A stretch of 6,448 bases of DNA from the NCBI GenBank assembly GCA_005801395.1, contig SYDV01000159.1, positions 1-6,448 of the forward strand. Direction: 5' to 3'. The notes under the pieces are model-generated. The model saw only the letters and a program-made list of their open reading frames with translations, was not told the origin of the DNA and made no database searches. This stretch comes from Planctomycetia bacterium (lineage in GTDB: Bacteria > Planctomycetota > UBA11346). Positions 1 to 6,105 of this stretch are shown piece after piece. How positions within the stretch are numbered: the stretch's first letter is position 1; every line of letters begins with the position of its first letter. A program made the translations under genes and the position numbers.

Positions 1-1019
1 GTACCAGCTAAAACTTCTGCTGGGGATCCGCTTTCGGTATTGGGTACGGCAGCGATGGCATCTTCACGGCCAGCGGCCACGCCCAAGGCTTGTTTGCCGG
101 TGTGTTCTAATTGTTGAGCTTCGGTGCGTGCGCCATTGGCGGCTTCAACTAATCCTTCAACTGGTTCGGCGACATCAACGGCGTTGAGATTACCTTCCTT
201 TAATTGTTCAAGTAATTGTAAGTCGCTTTCCAATAAATTGGCACGTGATTCGTTTGATGAATCCTTGTCTTTTTGCGATGATTTTTTTGCAATACTACGC
301 AGACGTTCTAAGTCGGTGGAAAGCGTGTCGATTACTTTAGCGCCAACTTCAAAGTCGTGATAAAACTCAGATTCGTCATCGGCATCATCTTCAACGGGGT
401 TTTCTTCCGCATGGCGAGAACCATACAATGACGCGTCCAATCCCATGACACTCTCAACCAGGGCGTTAGAACGACGCATTTGGTTTTTGACGGTCTCTTT
501 CAGTTTGTCCTTTTCTGCAATTGTCGCGCTCACAAGACCTAATTTATCGTTTAATTGGTCATGCAAATCATAATTATCTTGCTGTAAGTCTTGATTAATT
601 TGTTCGGTTTCTTGCAGCTTTGCTTTCAGGGCCTCAATGGCATCTGCCATTTGATCTGTGCTAGCCGAATTTGCTTGCGCGTCGGCAATTTTTTCCAGTG
701 CATGATCAAGCTCAATTTTGGCTCGATCTCGCTCTGCCTGCATGTCTTTTTCGCGCTTAATACGCTGGTCTAATTGCTCTTTTGTTTTCTTTAGTAATTC
801 ATCTTTTTCTTTATCGCTGAACGTATCAGCGCGTCCTTGCATTTGCGAATTGATCAGCGACAGAATCCAATCCATCAGGGTTTTTTGCGTAATGACCTGC
901 AATTGCTTGCTTTGCCCTTTGGTGCGCATCAATTCGGCAACTGTAGTTTTTTCCCCAAGGCTTTGGATACCTTCAGACAGGTTCGGGATTGGCTGATCAG
1001 AATTCTTAGGCTTCACCAT
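1..1019 (-). CDS. Acidic coiled-coil protein of unknown family, partial (C-terminus beyond window edge)
   Basis: An uninterrupted frame of 339 codons runs from an ATG at 1019 to the window edge with no stop, so the C-terminus is missing. AAGGAG at 1030-1025 lies 5 nt before the ATG and supports this start. I do not recognise the family. Residues 1-25 are polar. Residues 26-61 look like a compact helical segment ending in an amphipathic, Trp-containing helix (MDWILSLINSQM, 49-60). Residues about 68-185 are rich in K, E, Q, D and L with heptad-like spacing, typical of a long coiled coil. An acidic patch follows (EENPVEDDADDESEFYHDFE, 205-224), then two shorter helical stretches (about 225-246 and 258-275) and an Ala/Glu-rich region. 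No signal peptide, membrane segment, cysteines or catalytic motif is visible. A cytoplasmic scaffold or structural role is only a guess. The next gene upstream on the same strand, the peroxiredoxin, has its own terminator, so this gene is probably transcribed separately. Confidence 0.85.
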   Translation of the reverse strand, partial: MVKPKNSDQPIPNLSEGIQSLGEKTTVAELMRTKGQSKQLQVITQKTLMDWILSLINSQMQGRADTFSDKEKDELLKKTKEQLDQRIKREKDMQAERDRAKIELDHALEKIADAQANSASTDQMADAIEALKAKLQETEQINQDLQQDNYDLHDQLNDKLGLVSATIAEKDKLKETVKNQMRRSNALVESVMGLDASLYGSRHAEENPVEDDADDESEFYHDFEVGAKVIDTLSTDLERLRSIAKKSSQKDKDSSNESRANLLESDLQLLEQLKEGNLNAVDVAEPVEGLVEAANGARTEAQQLEHTGKQALGVAAGREDAIAAVPNTESGSPAEVLAG

Positions 1020-1180
1020 AGCAACTCCTTGCAGGGACCAGGGCTAATAGAGCACGGCTCCCGCTTGCTTTGTCTTGGGCGAGGATGGTTCCCAGGTCTC
1101 TAAAAGGCAGTCGTGCGCTGGGACCAGCGAGGCACCTCAGTGATACACGAAGGGGGCTGAAACAGGCTGGTAGTTTACGA
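1020..1180 (-). promoter_or_regulatory. Leader/promoter region of the coiled-coil gene with repeated GGGACCAG motifs
   Basis: This non-coding stretch lies between the peroxiredoxin terminator and the coiled-coil gene and must hold that gene's promoter, but I see no good -35/-10 pair. On the plus strand GGGACCAG occurs at 1034-1041 and 1120-1127. The second copy sits inside a perfect 5-bp inverted repeat, GCTGG-GA-CCAGC (1117-1128). A related GGTTCCCAG (1087-1095) could pair with the 1120-1127 copy with one bulged base. A structured leader RNA is possible but unproven. Confidence 0.3.
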
Positions 1181-1218
1181 GATAAAACAAAACACCCCAG
1201 GCGTTCGGGCCTGGGGTG
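1181..1218 (-). terminator. Rho-independent terminator of the peroxiredoxin gene
   Basis: Read on the minus strand, bases 1218-1209 and 1202-1193 form a perfect 10-bp GC-rich stem (CACCCCAGGC pairing with GCCTGGGGTG on the plus strand) around a 6-nt loop. It is followed directly by TTTTGTTTTATC (1192-1181). The hairpin begins 38 nt past the peroxiredoxin stop codon. The T-tract lies only on the minus-strand exit side, so it works for the peroxiredoxin and should insulate the coiled-coil gene downstream. Confidence 0.93.
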
Positions 1219-1256
1219 AAAGTGATACAACCACGATGGGCGTGAGCCCAAAAGTG

Positions 1257-1847
1257 TTATTTGTTAACGGCGGTGAAGTAACTCTTCGCGCCTTTAGGAT
1301 CAGCCTTCATGGTTGGCTTGCCATCAGTCCAATTGGCTGGGCAAACTTCACCGTTCTTGGCAACGTATTGGAATGCTTTGATGACGCGCAGGGCTTCATC
1401 GACATTACGGCCAACTGGTAAATCGTGTACGATGGCGGCGCTGACAACGCCTTCTGGATTGATCAAAAAGAGGCCGCGCAGTGCGATACCGGCATCTTCA
1501 ATCAACACGCCATAATCGCGTGCAATTGATTTGTTCAGGTCGGCAACCAAAGGATAGGCCAAGTCGCCAAGTCCACCGTCTTTGCGCGGGGTGTTGCGCC
1601 AAGCAAGATGGGTGAAATGGCTGTCGACACTGACGCCAAGGACTTCAGCGTTAATGGCTTTGAATTCGGCCATTTTGTCGCTGAAAGCGATGATTTCGGT
1701 GGGGCAAACGAAGGTGAAGTCGAGGGGATAGAAAAACAGCGCAACCCACTTGCCTTTATAGTCACTCAATTTGATTTCTTTGAATGTACCATCAGCCATG
1801 ACGGCCTGGGCTTTGAAGTCGGGTGCTTTTTTCTGAACGAGAGACAT
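1257..1847 (-). CDS. Typical 2-Cys peroxiredoxin (AhpC/Prx1 family)
   Basis: This cytoplasmic thiol peroxidase of 196 aa should reduce H2O2 and organic hydroperoxides through a peroxidatic cysteine, forming an inter-subunit disulfide that thioredoxin or AhpF-like reductants resolve. The active-site PxxxTxxC motif is intact (P41, T45, C48, in DFTFVCPTE). The conserved Arg is R124 (GIALRG), and the resolving cysteine is C169 in GEVCPANW. Length matches the Prx1-type family. Two features linked to overoxidation sensitivity are both present: GGLG at 91-94 and a C-terminal YF at 190-191. The frame is open back to 1934, but the start at 1847 ([11 protein letters not shown]) is preferred because family homology begins there, GGAG (1856-1853) lies 5 nt upstream, and the extra residues overlap a promoter-like sequence. 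The gene is monocistronic, with its own terminator and a promoter region shared divergently with the REC-phosphatase gene. No ahpF or thioredoxin gene is adjacent. Prx1 versus AhpC naming cannot be settled here. Confidence 0.96.
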   Translation of the reverse strand: MSLVQKKAPDFKAQAVMADGTFKEIKLSDYKGKWVALFFYPLDFTFVCPTEIIAFSDKMAEFKAINAEVLGVSVDSHFTHLAWRNTPRKDGGLGDLAYPLVADLNKSIARDYGVLIEDAGIALRGLFLINPEGVVSAAIVHDLPVGRNVDEALRVIKAFQYVAKNGEVCPANWTDGKPTMKADPKGAKSYFTAVNK

Positions 1848-1904
1848 AGGTGCTCCGGTGGTTGGTTTTGAGGGTAAGGAACGAGGAGTCCGCAAACCGG
1901 GACG

Positions 1905-1934
1905 GGCATATTCCCAAAGTCGCACGGCTGTCAA
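1905..1934 (-). promoter_or_regulatory. Probable sigma-70-type promoter of the peroxiredoxin gene
   Basis: On the minus strand a perfect TTGACA (1934-1929) is followed after 18 bp by TATGCC (1910-1905), a weak -10 matching the first three consensus bases. Transcription would start near 1898, giving a leader of about 50 nt before the ATG at 1847. No OxyR, PerR or Fur-type operator is recognisable. The -10 assignment is the weak part. Confidence 0.5.
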
Positions 1935-2009
1935 TCATGGTCTGGCCAGGTTACCGCATGTCAGCTGCACAATCACTTCGAGTACGGCTTTGCATGGCTG
2001 CTCATAAAT

Positions 2010-2053
2010 GTTACACGAAGTGTCGTCCTAGCGGTTATACTGAAGTTACAGTA
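2010..2053. repeat. Small repeats over the divergent promoter region (possible operator)
   Basis: GTTACA/GTTATA hexamers recur in direct orientation at 2010-2015, 2034-2039 and 2045-2050; the last two are exactly 11 bp apart, one helical turn. Two short inverted repeats overlap them: ACAC-GAA-GTGT (2013-2023) across the -35 box, and TACTG-AAGTTA-CAGTA (2038-2053) from the -10 box across the likely start site. CGAAGTG (2016-2022) also mirrors CACTTCG at 1974-1980. Placement suits a regulator site, but such short repeats can arise by chance. Confidence 0.25.
2011..2041 (+). promoter_or_regulatory. Probable promoter of the REC-phosphatase gene
   Basis: TTACAC (2011-2016) and TATACT (2036-2041, five of six consensus bases) are separated by 19 bp, longer than the usual 17. 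Transcription would start near 2048, leaving about 30 nt of leader with a TTAGGAG ribosome site (2068-2074) 4 nt before the ATG at 2079. The long spacer suggests that activator help may be needed. Confidence 0.45.
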
Positions 2054-2078
2054 CAAAAAAAGGCGACTTAGGAGACTC

Positions 2079-3275
2079 ATGGATATTTTAGTGGTAGATG
2101 ATGACGCGTTGTCTTTGCGTTTGTTGACGGCTTTGGTTGAAAAACTGGGGCATCGTGTCATTGCCGCAAGCGATGGTTTATCTGCGTGGGAAATTTATCG
2201 TCAGAGTGAATGCCGGGTGGTCATTAGTGATTGGAATATGCCAGGCATTGATGGGATCGAATTCTTGACGCGCATTCGCGCAATTAGTGGAAATAGTTAT
2301 ACTTATTTTATTATGCTGACTTCGCGTAGTGATCGTGAAGACGTGGCTGCTGGGATGACGGCTGGTGCTGATGATTTACTGATCAAACCGATTAGTCGCG
2401 ATGATTTGGAAGCACGATTAAATGTAGCAAAGCGCATTGTTTCTCTGCATATGGAGGTGGCTTCTCGCAATGCTGAATTGATGTCGATTAATCAACGCAT
2501 GCGACAAGACTTGCAAGCGGCCGTTAAGGTACAGGAGGCCTTGTTGCCGGTGTCATTGCCGCGAATTCCCAAACATCAATTCGCGTGGCTTTATCGCCCG
2601 TGCGATCAATTAGGGGGCGACACACTGAACCTTTTTCGACTGGATGAGCATCACCTGGGATTTTATGTTTTGGATGTCAGTGGCCATGGCGTGTCTTCGG
2701 CTCTTTTAGCGGTGCAAGTAAGCCGTTTCTTATCTCCGTTGATTGCCATTGGTGCATTACCCAAAATCGCGATCGCGGAAAAGCCAGGGTATCGTTTAAC
2801 GTCACCGATTGAGGTTATTCGTCAATTGAATGACTTGTTTCCCATGAGCGATACGGCCATGCAATATTTCACGATCATTTATGGTCATTATCATTTACCA
2901 AGTCACACGATTAAATTAGCTGCCGCGGGACATCCAGGACCGGTATCGGTGAGTAAAGATGGTCAATCACAGCATCACGATTTGGCAGGAAATCCGATTG
3001 GTTTTTTCCCTACAGATTCGGCTTGCTTTGCTGAAGCAGAAATTCCTCTTGGTCCTGGTGAGCGAATCTATTTTTTCAGTGATGGCGTGGTGGAAACTAT
3101 GGATTCGGCTCAAACGATTATTGGTAATGATCGCTTGGCTGAAGCCATGGCGAAAGCGAGAACTGGAACGCTGGATGGTGATTTGGCCTTCATTGAACAA
3201 GCGCTAAACGCGTGGCGAAAAGGCGAACCACCAACGGATGATGTTTCTATCGTCGTTATGGAACGTGAAATCTAA
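2079..3275 (+). CDS. Response regulator with SpoIIE/RsbU-type PP2C serine phosphatase output domain
   Basis: This 398-aa cytoplasmic signalling protein has an N-terminal CheY-like receiver domain (about 2-118) with acidic pocket D7-D9, phospho-acceptor D51 (SDWNMPGIDG), T81 and K103. A signalling helix/coiled coil (about 119-156, ending VQEALLP) joins it to a PPM/SpoIIE phosphatase domain (about 165-398). The metal-binding residues look intact: D181 in LGGD, D199 in DVSGHG, D335 in FSDGVVE, and D387-D388 in PTDDVS. The usual aromatic and acidic residues after GGD are replaced (GGDTLNLF). In this family, receiver phosphorylation controls dephosphorylation of a STAS anti-anti-sigma factor and hence partner switching. 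No histidine kinase, STAS protein, anti-sigma factor or sigma gene is present nearby, so its partners are encoded elsewhere. The start is supported by TTAGGAG 4 nt upstream. It is divergent from the peroxiredoxin and 124 bp upstream of msrP on the same strand, so co-transcription with msrP is possible. Confidence 0.95.
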   Translation: MDILVVDDDALSLRLLTALVEKLGHRVIAASDGLSAWEIYRQSECRVVISDWNMPGIDGIEFLTRIRAISGNSYTYFIMLTSRSDREDVAAGMTAGADDLLIKPISRDDLEARLNVAKRIVSLHMEVASRNAELMSINQRMRQDLQAAVKVQEALLPVSLPRIPKHQFAWLYRPCDQLGGDTLNLFRLDEHHLGFYVLDVSGHGVSSALLAVQVSRFLSPLIAIGALPKIAIAEKPGYRLTSPIEVIRQLNDLFPMSDTAMQYFTIIYGHYHLPSHTIKLAAAGHPGPVSVSKDGQSQHHDLAGNPIGFFPTDSACFAEAEIPLGPGERIYFFSDGVVETMDSAQTIIGNDRLAEAMAKARTGTLDGDLAFIEQALNAWRKGEPPTDDVSIVVMEREI

Positions 3276-3390
3276 CCGGCCTCAGTAGTTACGATCTTTC
3301 GTCTATTGTGGTGCGCGTATGACAAGGGTTCTGGACGACGGACGTTAACCAATCATCCTTTTGAAATCGTTGCTGAAACTGATTTTTTGT

Positions 3391-3395
3391 GAGGA
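3391..3395 (+). promoter_or_regulatory. Ribosome binding site that sets the msrP start
   Basis: GAGGA lies 4 nt before the ATG at 3400. The same frame is open from a TTG at 3361, but that codon has no purine-rich site before it and would put 13 residues in front of the Tat signal. I therefore place the start at 3400. The gap 3276-3399 holds no clear terminator for the upstream gene and no convincing promoter. Confidence 0.7.
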
Positions 3396-3399
3396 CGTC

Positions 3400-4386
3400 A
3401 TGAATAATTCACCTTCGCGTCAACCGTTTCAACGTCCTGAACGGGAAATTACTCCTGAACAAGTATATCATAAGCGGCGTAAAATTCTTGCCGGTCTAGG
3501 TCTCGGTGTTATGGGATTGAGTGCGGCGGGTTGGGATATTTATTCTCGTATGCAGCCGACTCCTAAACCAATTATTGAATTACCACCGCCGCAGCCCAGT
3601 TCGTCTTATCAACCACAATTAAATTCGAATTTTGCGCAAGCAGGACGACCTTTGTCGAGCGAAAAGGATGTGCTTAGTTATAATAATTTTTATGAATTTA
3701 GTACCAAAAAAGAGGAAGTCGCAGAATTGGCGCAGGGATGGAAAATAGATCCTTATGGATTACAAATTGAAGGTTTAGTGGATCGCCCTGGAACGTTGAG
3801 TTTAGAACAGGTTGAAAAACTTGGTTTAGAAGAGCGAATCTATCGTTTTCGTTGCGTCGAAGCATGGGCGATGACGGTGCCATGGAGCGGCGTGTCGATG
3901 GCTGCACTGATGGCCCATGTTGGGGTTAAAAGTACCGCGACTCATGTTGCCTTTTATAGTGTCTTAGATCCGCAGCGGATGCATGGACAAAAGAATACGT
4001 ATTTTACCTGGCCATATTTTGAAGGATTACGCATTGATGAAGCAGCGAATGCGTTGACGTTTATAGCGACGGGTCTGTACGGCAAACGATTAAGCCCACA
4101 AAACGGTTCACCTCTGCGGGTGGTGTTGCCTTGGAAATATGGTTACAAAGGGCCTAAAAGCGTAGTGCGCATGGTGTTTTTAGCTGCACAACCGCCAACC
4201 TTTTGGAATGAATTAGCACCGGATGAATATGATTTTTTTGCCAATGTTGATCCCACCATTCCGCATAAGCGTTGGTCACAAGCATCAGAGCGTTTATTGG
4301 GCAATGGCGATCGCGTTAAAACGTTGCCATATAATGGCTTCGGTGAGTTCGTGGCGTCTCTCTATCAAAATCAAAAGAAGAGTTGA
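3400..4386 (+). CDS. msrP: Protein-methionine-sulfoxide reductase catalytic subunit MsrP (YedY-type molybdoenzyme)
   Basis: MsrP is a periplasmic, molybdopterin-dependent enzyme of the sulfite-oxidase fold that reduces methionine sulfoxide in exported proteins. The 328-aa product has a twin-arginine signal (R26-R27 in YHKRRKILAGLG) followed by a hydrophobic stretch to about residue 44. No clean AxA cleavage site is visible, so it may stay membrane-anchored. A Pro/Gln/Ser-rich linker (about 52-85) comes next. Family signatures are NNFYEF (95-100), the molybdenum-ligand cysteine C152 in YRFRCVEAWAMTVPW, SPQNGSPLRVVLPWKYGYKG (232-251) and HKRWSQASERLLG (289-301), all closely matching E. coli MsrP. 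The usual membrane heme partner MsrQ is not encoded next to it: the following gene is on the other strand. Electrons must come from an MsrQ encoded elsewhere or from another donor. The neighbouring peroxiredoxin fits a shared oxidative-stress theme, which is inference. Confidence 0.96.
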   Translation: MNNSPSRQPFQRPEREITPEQVYHKRRKILAGLGLGVMGLSAAGWDIYSRMQPTPKPIIELPPPQPSSSYQPQLNSNFAQAGRPLSSEKDVLSYNNFYEFSTKKEEVAELAQGWKIDPYGLQIEGLVDRPGTLSLEQVEKLGLEERIYRFRCVEAWAMTVPWSGVSMAALMAHVGVKSTATHVAFYSVLDPQRMHGQKNTYFTWPYFEGLRIDEAANALTFIATGLYGKRLSPQNGSPLRVVLPWKYGYKGPKSVVRMVFLAAQPPTFWNELAPDEYDFFANVDPTIPHKRWSQASERLLGNGDRVKTLPYNGFGEFVASLYQNQKKS

Positions 4387-4441
4387 TGTATGCACAAATA
4401 CAACCGTGAAATTATTCGCCGGTAAATAACTCTGCATACAT
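4386..4441. repeat. 9-bp inverted repeat between the convergent msrP and nusG-like genes
   Basis: ATGTATGCA (4386-4394) and TGCATACAT (4433-4441) are perfect inverse complements with 38 nt between. They bracket the nusG-like stop codon, and the left arm starts on the last base of the msrP stop. The stem is AT-rich, the loop is long and no T-tract follows, so it is a poor intrinsic terminator. Neither convergent gene has a better candidate here. Confidence 0.25.
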
Positions 4442-5002
4442 AGCAGGGAGCGTCACGGCGACCGAGGTGCCGAGTAATTCAAGATTGACCACTAATTCCA
4501 GGTCTTGTTTTCGTCGGGTAATAACGCCGGAACATCCGGCCAACGTACCAGTGACAATGTTCACGCGTTTACCTGGGACTAATTCAGGTCGTACCATGAT
4601 GGGCGCTTGTGCAACGGTGAGTAGTTTAATTAAACTACGTAGATCCGCAGTCAGCTCTAAAGGATTTCGAACATCAATAATACGAACAACGCGCTTGGTA
4701 TCGTACACCACATCATAATTCGCGCGATTAGTCGCAACAAAAAGGTAACCAGGTAATAAGGGCACCACGAATTCTTGCTTGCCTTTTCCTGGATAATGGC
4801 GCAAGCGACGTTCAAAAAAGGCAATACCAGGGAGGTTTTTTCGCTGCAACAATTCAATGACTTTTTTATCCTGTCGTGGGTACGCGTGAACGACTAGCCA
4901 TTCCAAATTCGTTGTGGCGGCTGATGGAATTGGGTCTGCGAGCTGTGCACTAAACCCATGGGGCCAATCGAGAATGATGCCCGTTGACTGTACTTTGACC
5001 AT
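4412..5002 (-). CDS. NusG-family transcription termination/antitermination factor (specialised paralog)
   Basis: This 196-aa protein should bind RNA polymerase at the clamp through its NGN domain and modulate pausing or termination. The NGN domain spans about residues 33-110 (LEWLVVHAYPRQDKKV, then PLLPGYLFVA at 81-90). A KOW domain follows at about 141-192 (VPGKRVNIVTGTLAGCSGVI). It is divergent from housekeeping NusG and lacks that protein's usual KOW-linker signatures, so it looks like an RfaH/UpxY/LoaP-like paralog of the kind seen in planctomycetes. About 32 residues precede the NGN domain. The frame opens at 5044, but I prefer the ATG at 5002: AGGA (5015-5012) plus a GGGG run precede it, whereas nothing like a ribosome site precedes 5044. 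Specialised NusG paralogs usually head long operons, often for polysaccharides. Here the strand downstream runs into the convergent msrP, so it does not lead an operon and must act in trans or on targets elsewhere. Confidence 0.87.
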   Translation of the reverse strand: MVKVQSTGIILDWPHGFSAQLADPIPSAATTNLEWLVVHAYPRQDKKVIELLQRKNLPGIAFFERRLRHYPGKGKQEFVVPLLPGYLFVATNRANYDVVYDTKRVVRIIDVRNPLELTADLRSLIKLLTVAQAPIMVRPELVPGKRVNIVTGTLAGCSGVITRRKQDLELVVNLELLGTSVAVTLPAMYAELFTGE

Positions 5003-5125
5003 GAAACCCCATCCTATCTGAACGATAAACGAACCTGTCAGCATTCATGCACCGGTAAAGTGCGGATCGTAGTCCTTGCAGGGCCGCCAATAGGTCGATA
5101 ACCACGCGCCACCTAAGGATCTACA

Positions 5126-6091
5126 ATGTTGTTTCAGTTGATGGGACCCACGTCTTGCGCCGGAACTCGTTTGGACGTGTGGTTGGAACGCCAATTAGAG
5201 GGCTGCACGCGCAGTCATATCAGTCGCCTGATTAAAGATAATCGTTGCGTGGTCGAACCAGGAACGGCAAAGCCTGGGTATGGATTAAAGGGGGGCGAAA
5301 TGGTGAGCCTCGAAATTCCCGAAGTCGAGCCGATGGAGGCGGTGCCGGAAGATATTCCGCTGACGATATTGCATGAAGACGAGCACCTTATCGCGATTAA
5401 TAAACCGGCAGGTATGGTAGTCCACCCGGCGATTGGACACCGACGGGGCACTTTGGTAAACGCCATATTGGGCCGCTATGGCAGCGAGTTGCCCAATTCC
5501 GATGGCAGTACTACCGCTTGGCGGCCAGGAATCGTTCATCGGCTCGATCAATTCACGAGTGGGGTTATCTTAATCGCGCGCACGATGTCGGCACTGACCT
5601 ATTTGCAGGATGCATTTAAGGCACGTGTGGTGACGAAGCGTTACCTCGCCTTGGTGGCGGGTAAGCCACGGGCTGATTTCATGGAACACGCGGGGTGGTT
5701 GGGGCGACATCCGAAAGATTTTCGTAAACGATGCGTATTGCCTGATGGCGCTACGGATGCGAAGGAAGCCTATACGAGTTTTATCGTATTGGATCGACGT
5801 TCCGGCTACAGCGTAGTCGAAGCGCGACCAAAGACAGGTCGTACGCATCAGGTGCGTGTCCATTTAGCGGCACTCGGACATCCGATCTTAGCCGATAGTA
5901 CCTACGGACGCAGCGCCGTGTGGCCACTCACGCCACGAGAAGGGGATGCTGTATTAGCACGCCAAGCCTTACATGCTTGGTCGATTTCATTTCCCCATCC
6001 GGCTGGTCACACCTTGCAATTACAGGCACCGATACCAGAAGATTTTCTGCCGTGGATAGATAAAGATAGTCAGATAAGGCCAAGTAAATAA
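5126..6091 (+). CDS. rluD: RluA-family 23S rRNA pseudouridine synthase, RluD-like
   Basis: The enzyme isomerises uridine to pseudouridine in RNA; RluD modifies helix 69 of 23S rRNA (E. coli positions 1911, 1915, 1917). Its 321 aa are close to the roughly 326 aa of E. coli RluD. An N-terminal S4 RNA-binding domain (about 14-62, beginning TRLDVWLERQL) precedes the catalytic domain. Family motifs are INKPAGMVVHP (91-101), the catalytic motif GIVHRLDQFTSGVIL with Asp D141, and RPKTGRTHQVRVHL (234-247). The residue after the catalytic Asp is Gln rather than the common Lys/Arg, probably a neutral change. AAGGA (5115-5119) lies 6 nt before the ATG. The gene is divergent from the nusG-like gene across about 123 bp with no convincing promoter, and ends 14 bp from the convergent TPR gene. 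RluD is preferred over RluA or RluC because of the S4 domain and length, but the exact target site cannot be read from the sequence. Confidence 0.93.
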   Translation: MLFQLMGPTSCAGTRLDVWLERQLEGCTRSHISRLIKDNRCVVEPGTAKPGYGLKGGEMVSLEIPEVEPMEAVPEDIPLTILHEDEHLIAINKPAGMVVHPAIGHRRGTLVNAILGRYGSELPNSDGSTTAWRPGIVHRLDQFTSGVILIARTMSALTYLQDAFKARVVTKRYLALVAGKPRADFMEHAGWLGRHPKDFRKRCVLPDGATDAKEAYTSFIVLDRRSGYSVVEARPKTGRTHQVRVHLAALGHPILADSTYGRSAVWPLTPREGDAVLARQALHAWSISFPHPAGHTLQLQAPIPEDFLPWIDKDSQIRPSK

Positions 6092-6105
6092 TCTGCTGGC
6101 TATAA

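Noticed and set aside
124..1103. Plus-strand open frames opposite the coiled-coil gene
   Set aside because: They are antisense to a 339-codon frame with a good ribosome site; their Ser/Phe/Leu-rich translations are typical of a complement of Lys/Glu/Gln-rich coding sequence.
1006..1251. Minus-strand open frame of about 81 codons between the coiled-coil gene and the peroxiredoxin
   Set aside because: It runs straight through the intrinsic terminator and the leader repeats, has no ribosome site, and its translation resembles no protein.
1848..1934. N-terminal extension of the peroxiredoxin to an ATG at 1934
   Set aside because: The extra 29 residues are outside the family, overlap a TTGACA promoter box and lack a ribosome site, while the ATG at 1847 has GGAG 5 nt upstream.
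3361..3399. TTG start for msrP adding 13 residues
   Set aside because: No ribosome site before 3361; GAGGA sits properly before the ATG at 3400 and the Tat signal follows that Met at normal distance.
5003..5044. Upstream ATG for the nusG-like gene
   Set aside because: No purine-rich site precedes 5044, and the 14 added residues carry no NusG features.
6092..6105. Terminator between rluD and the TPR gene
   Set aside because: Only 14 bp separate the stops, and no hairpin with a T-tract is present there.
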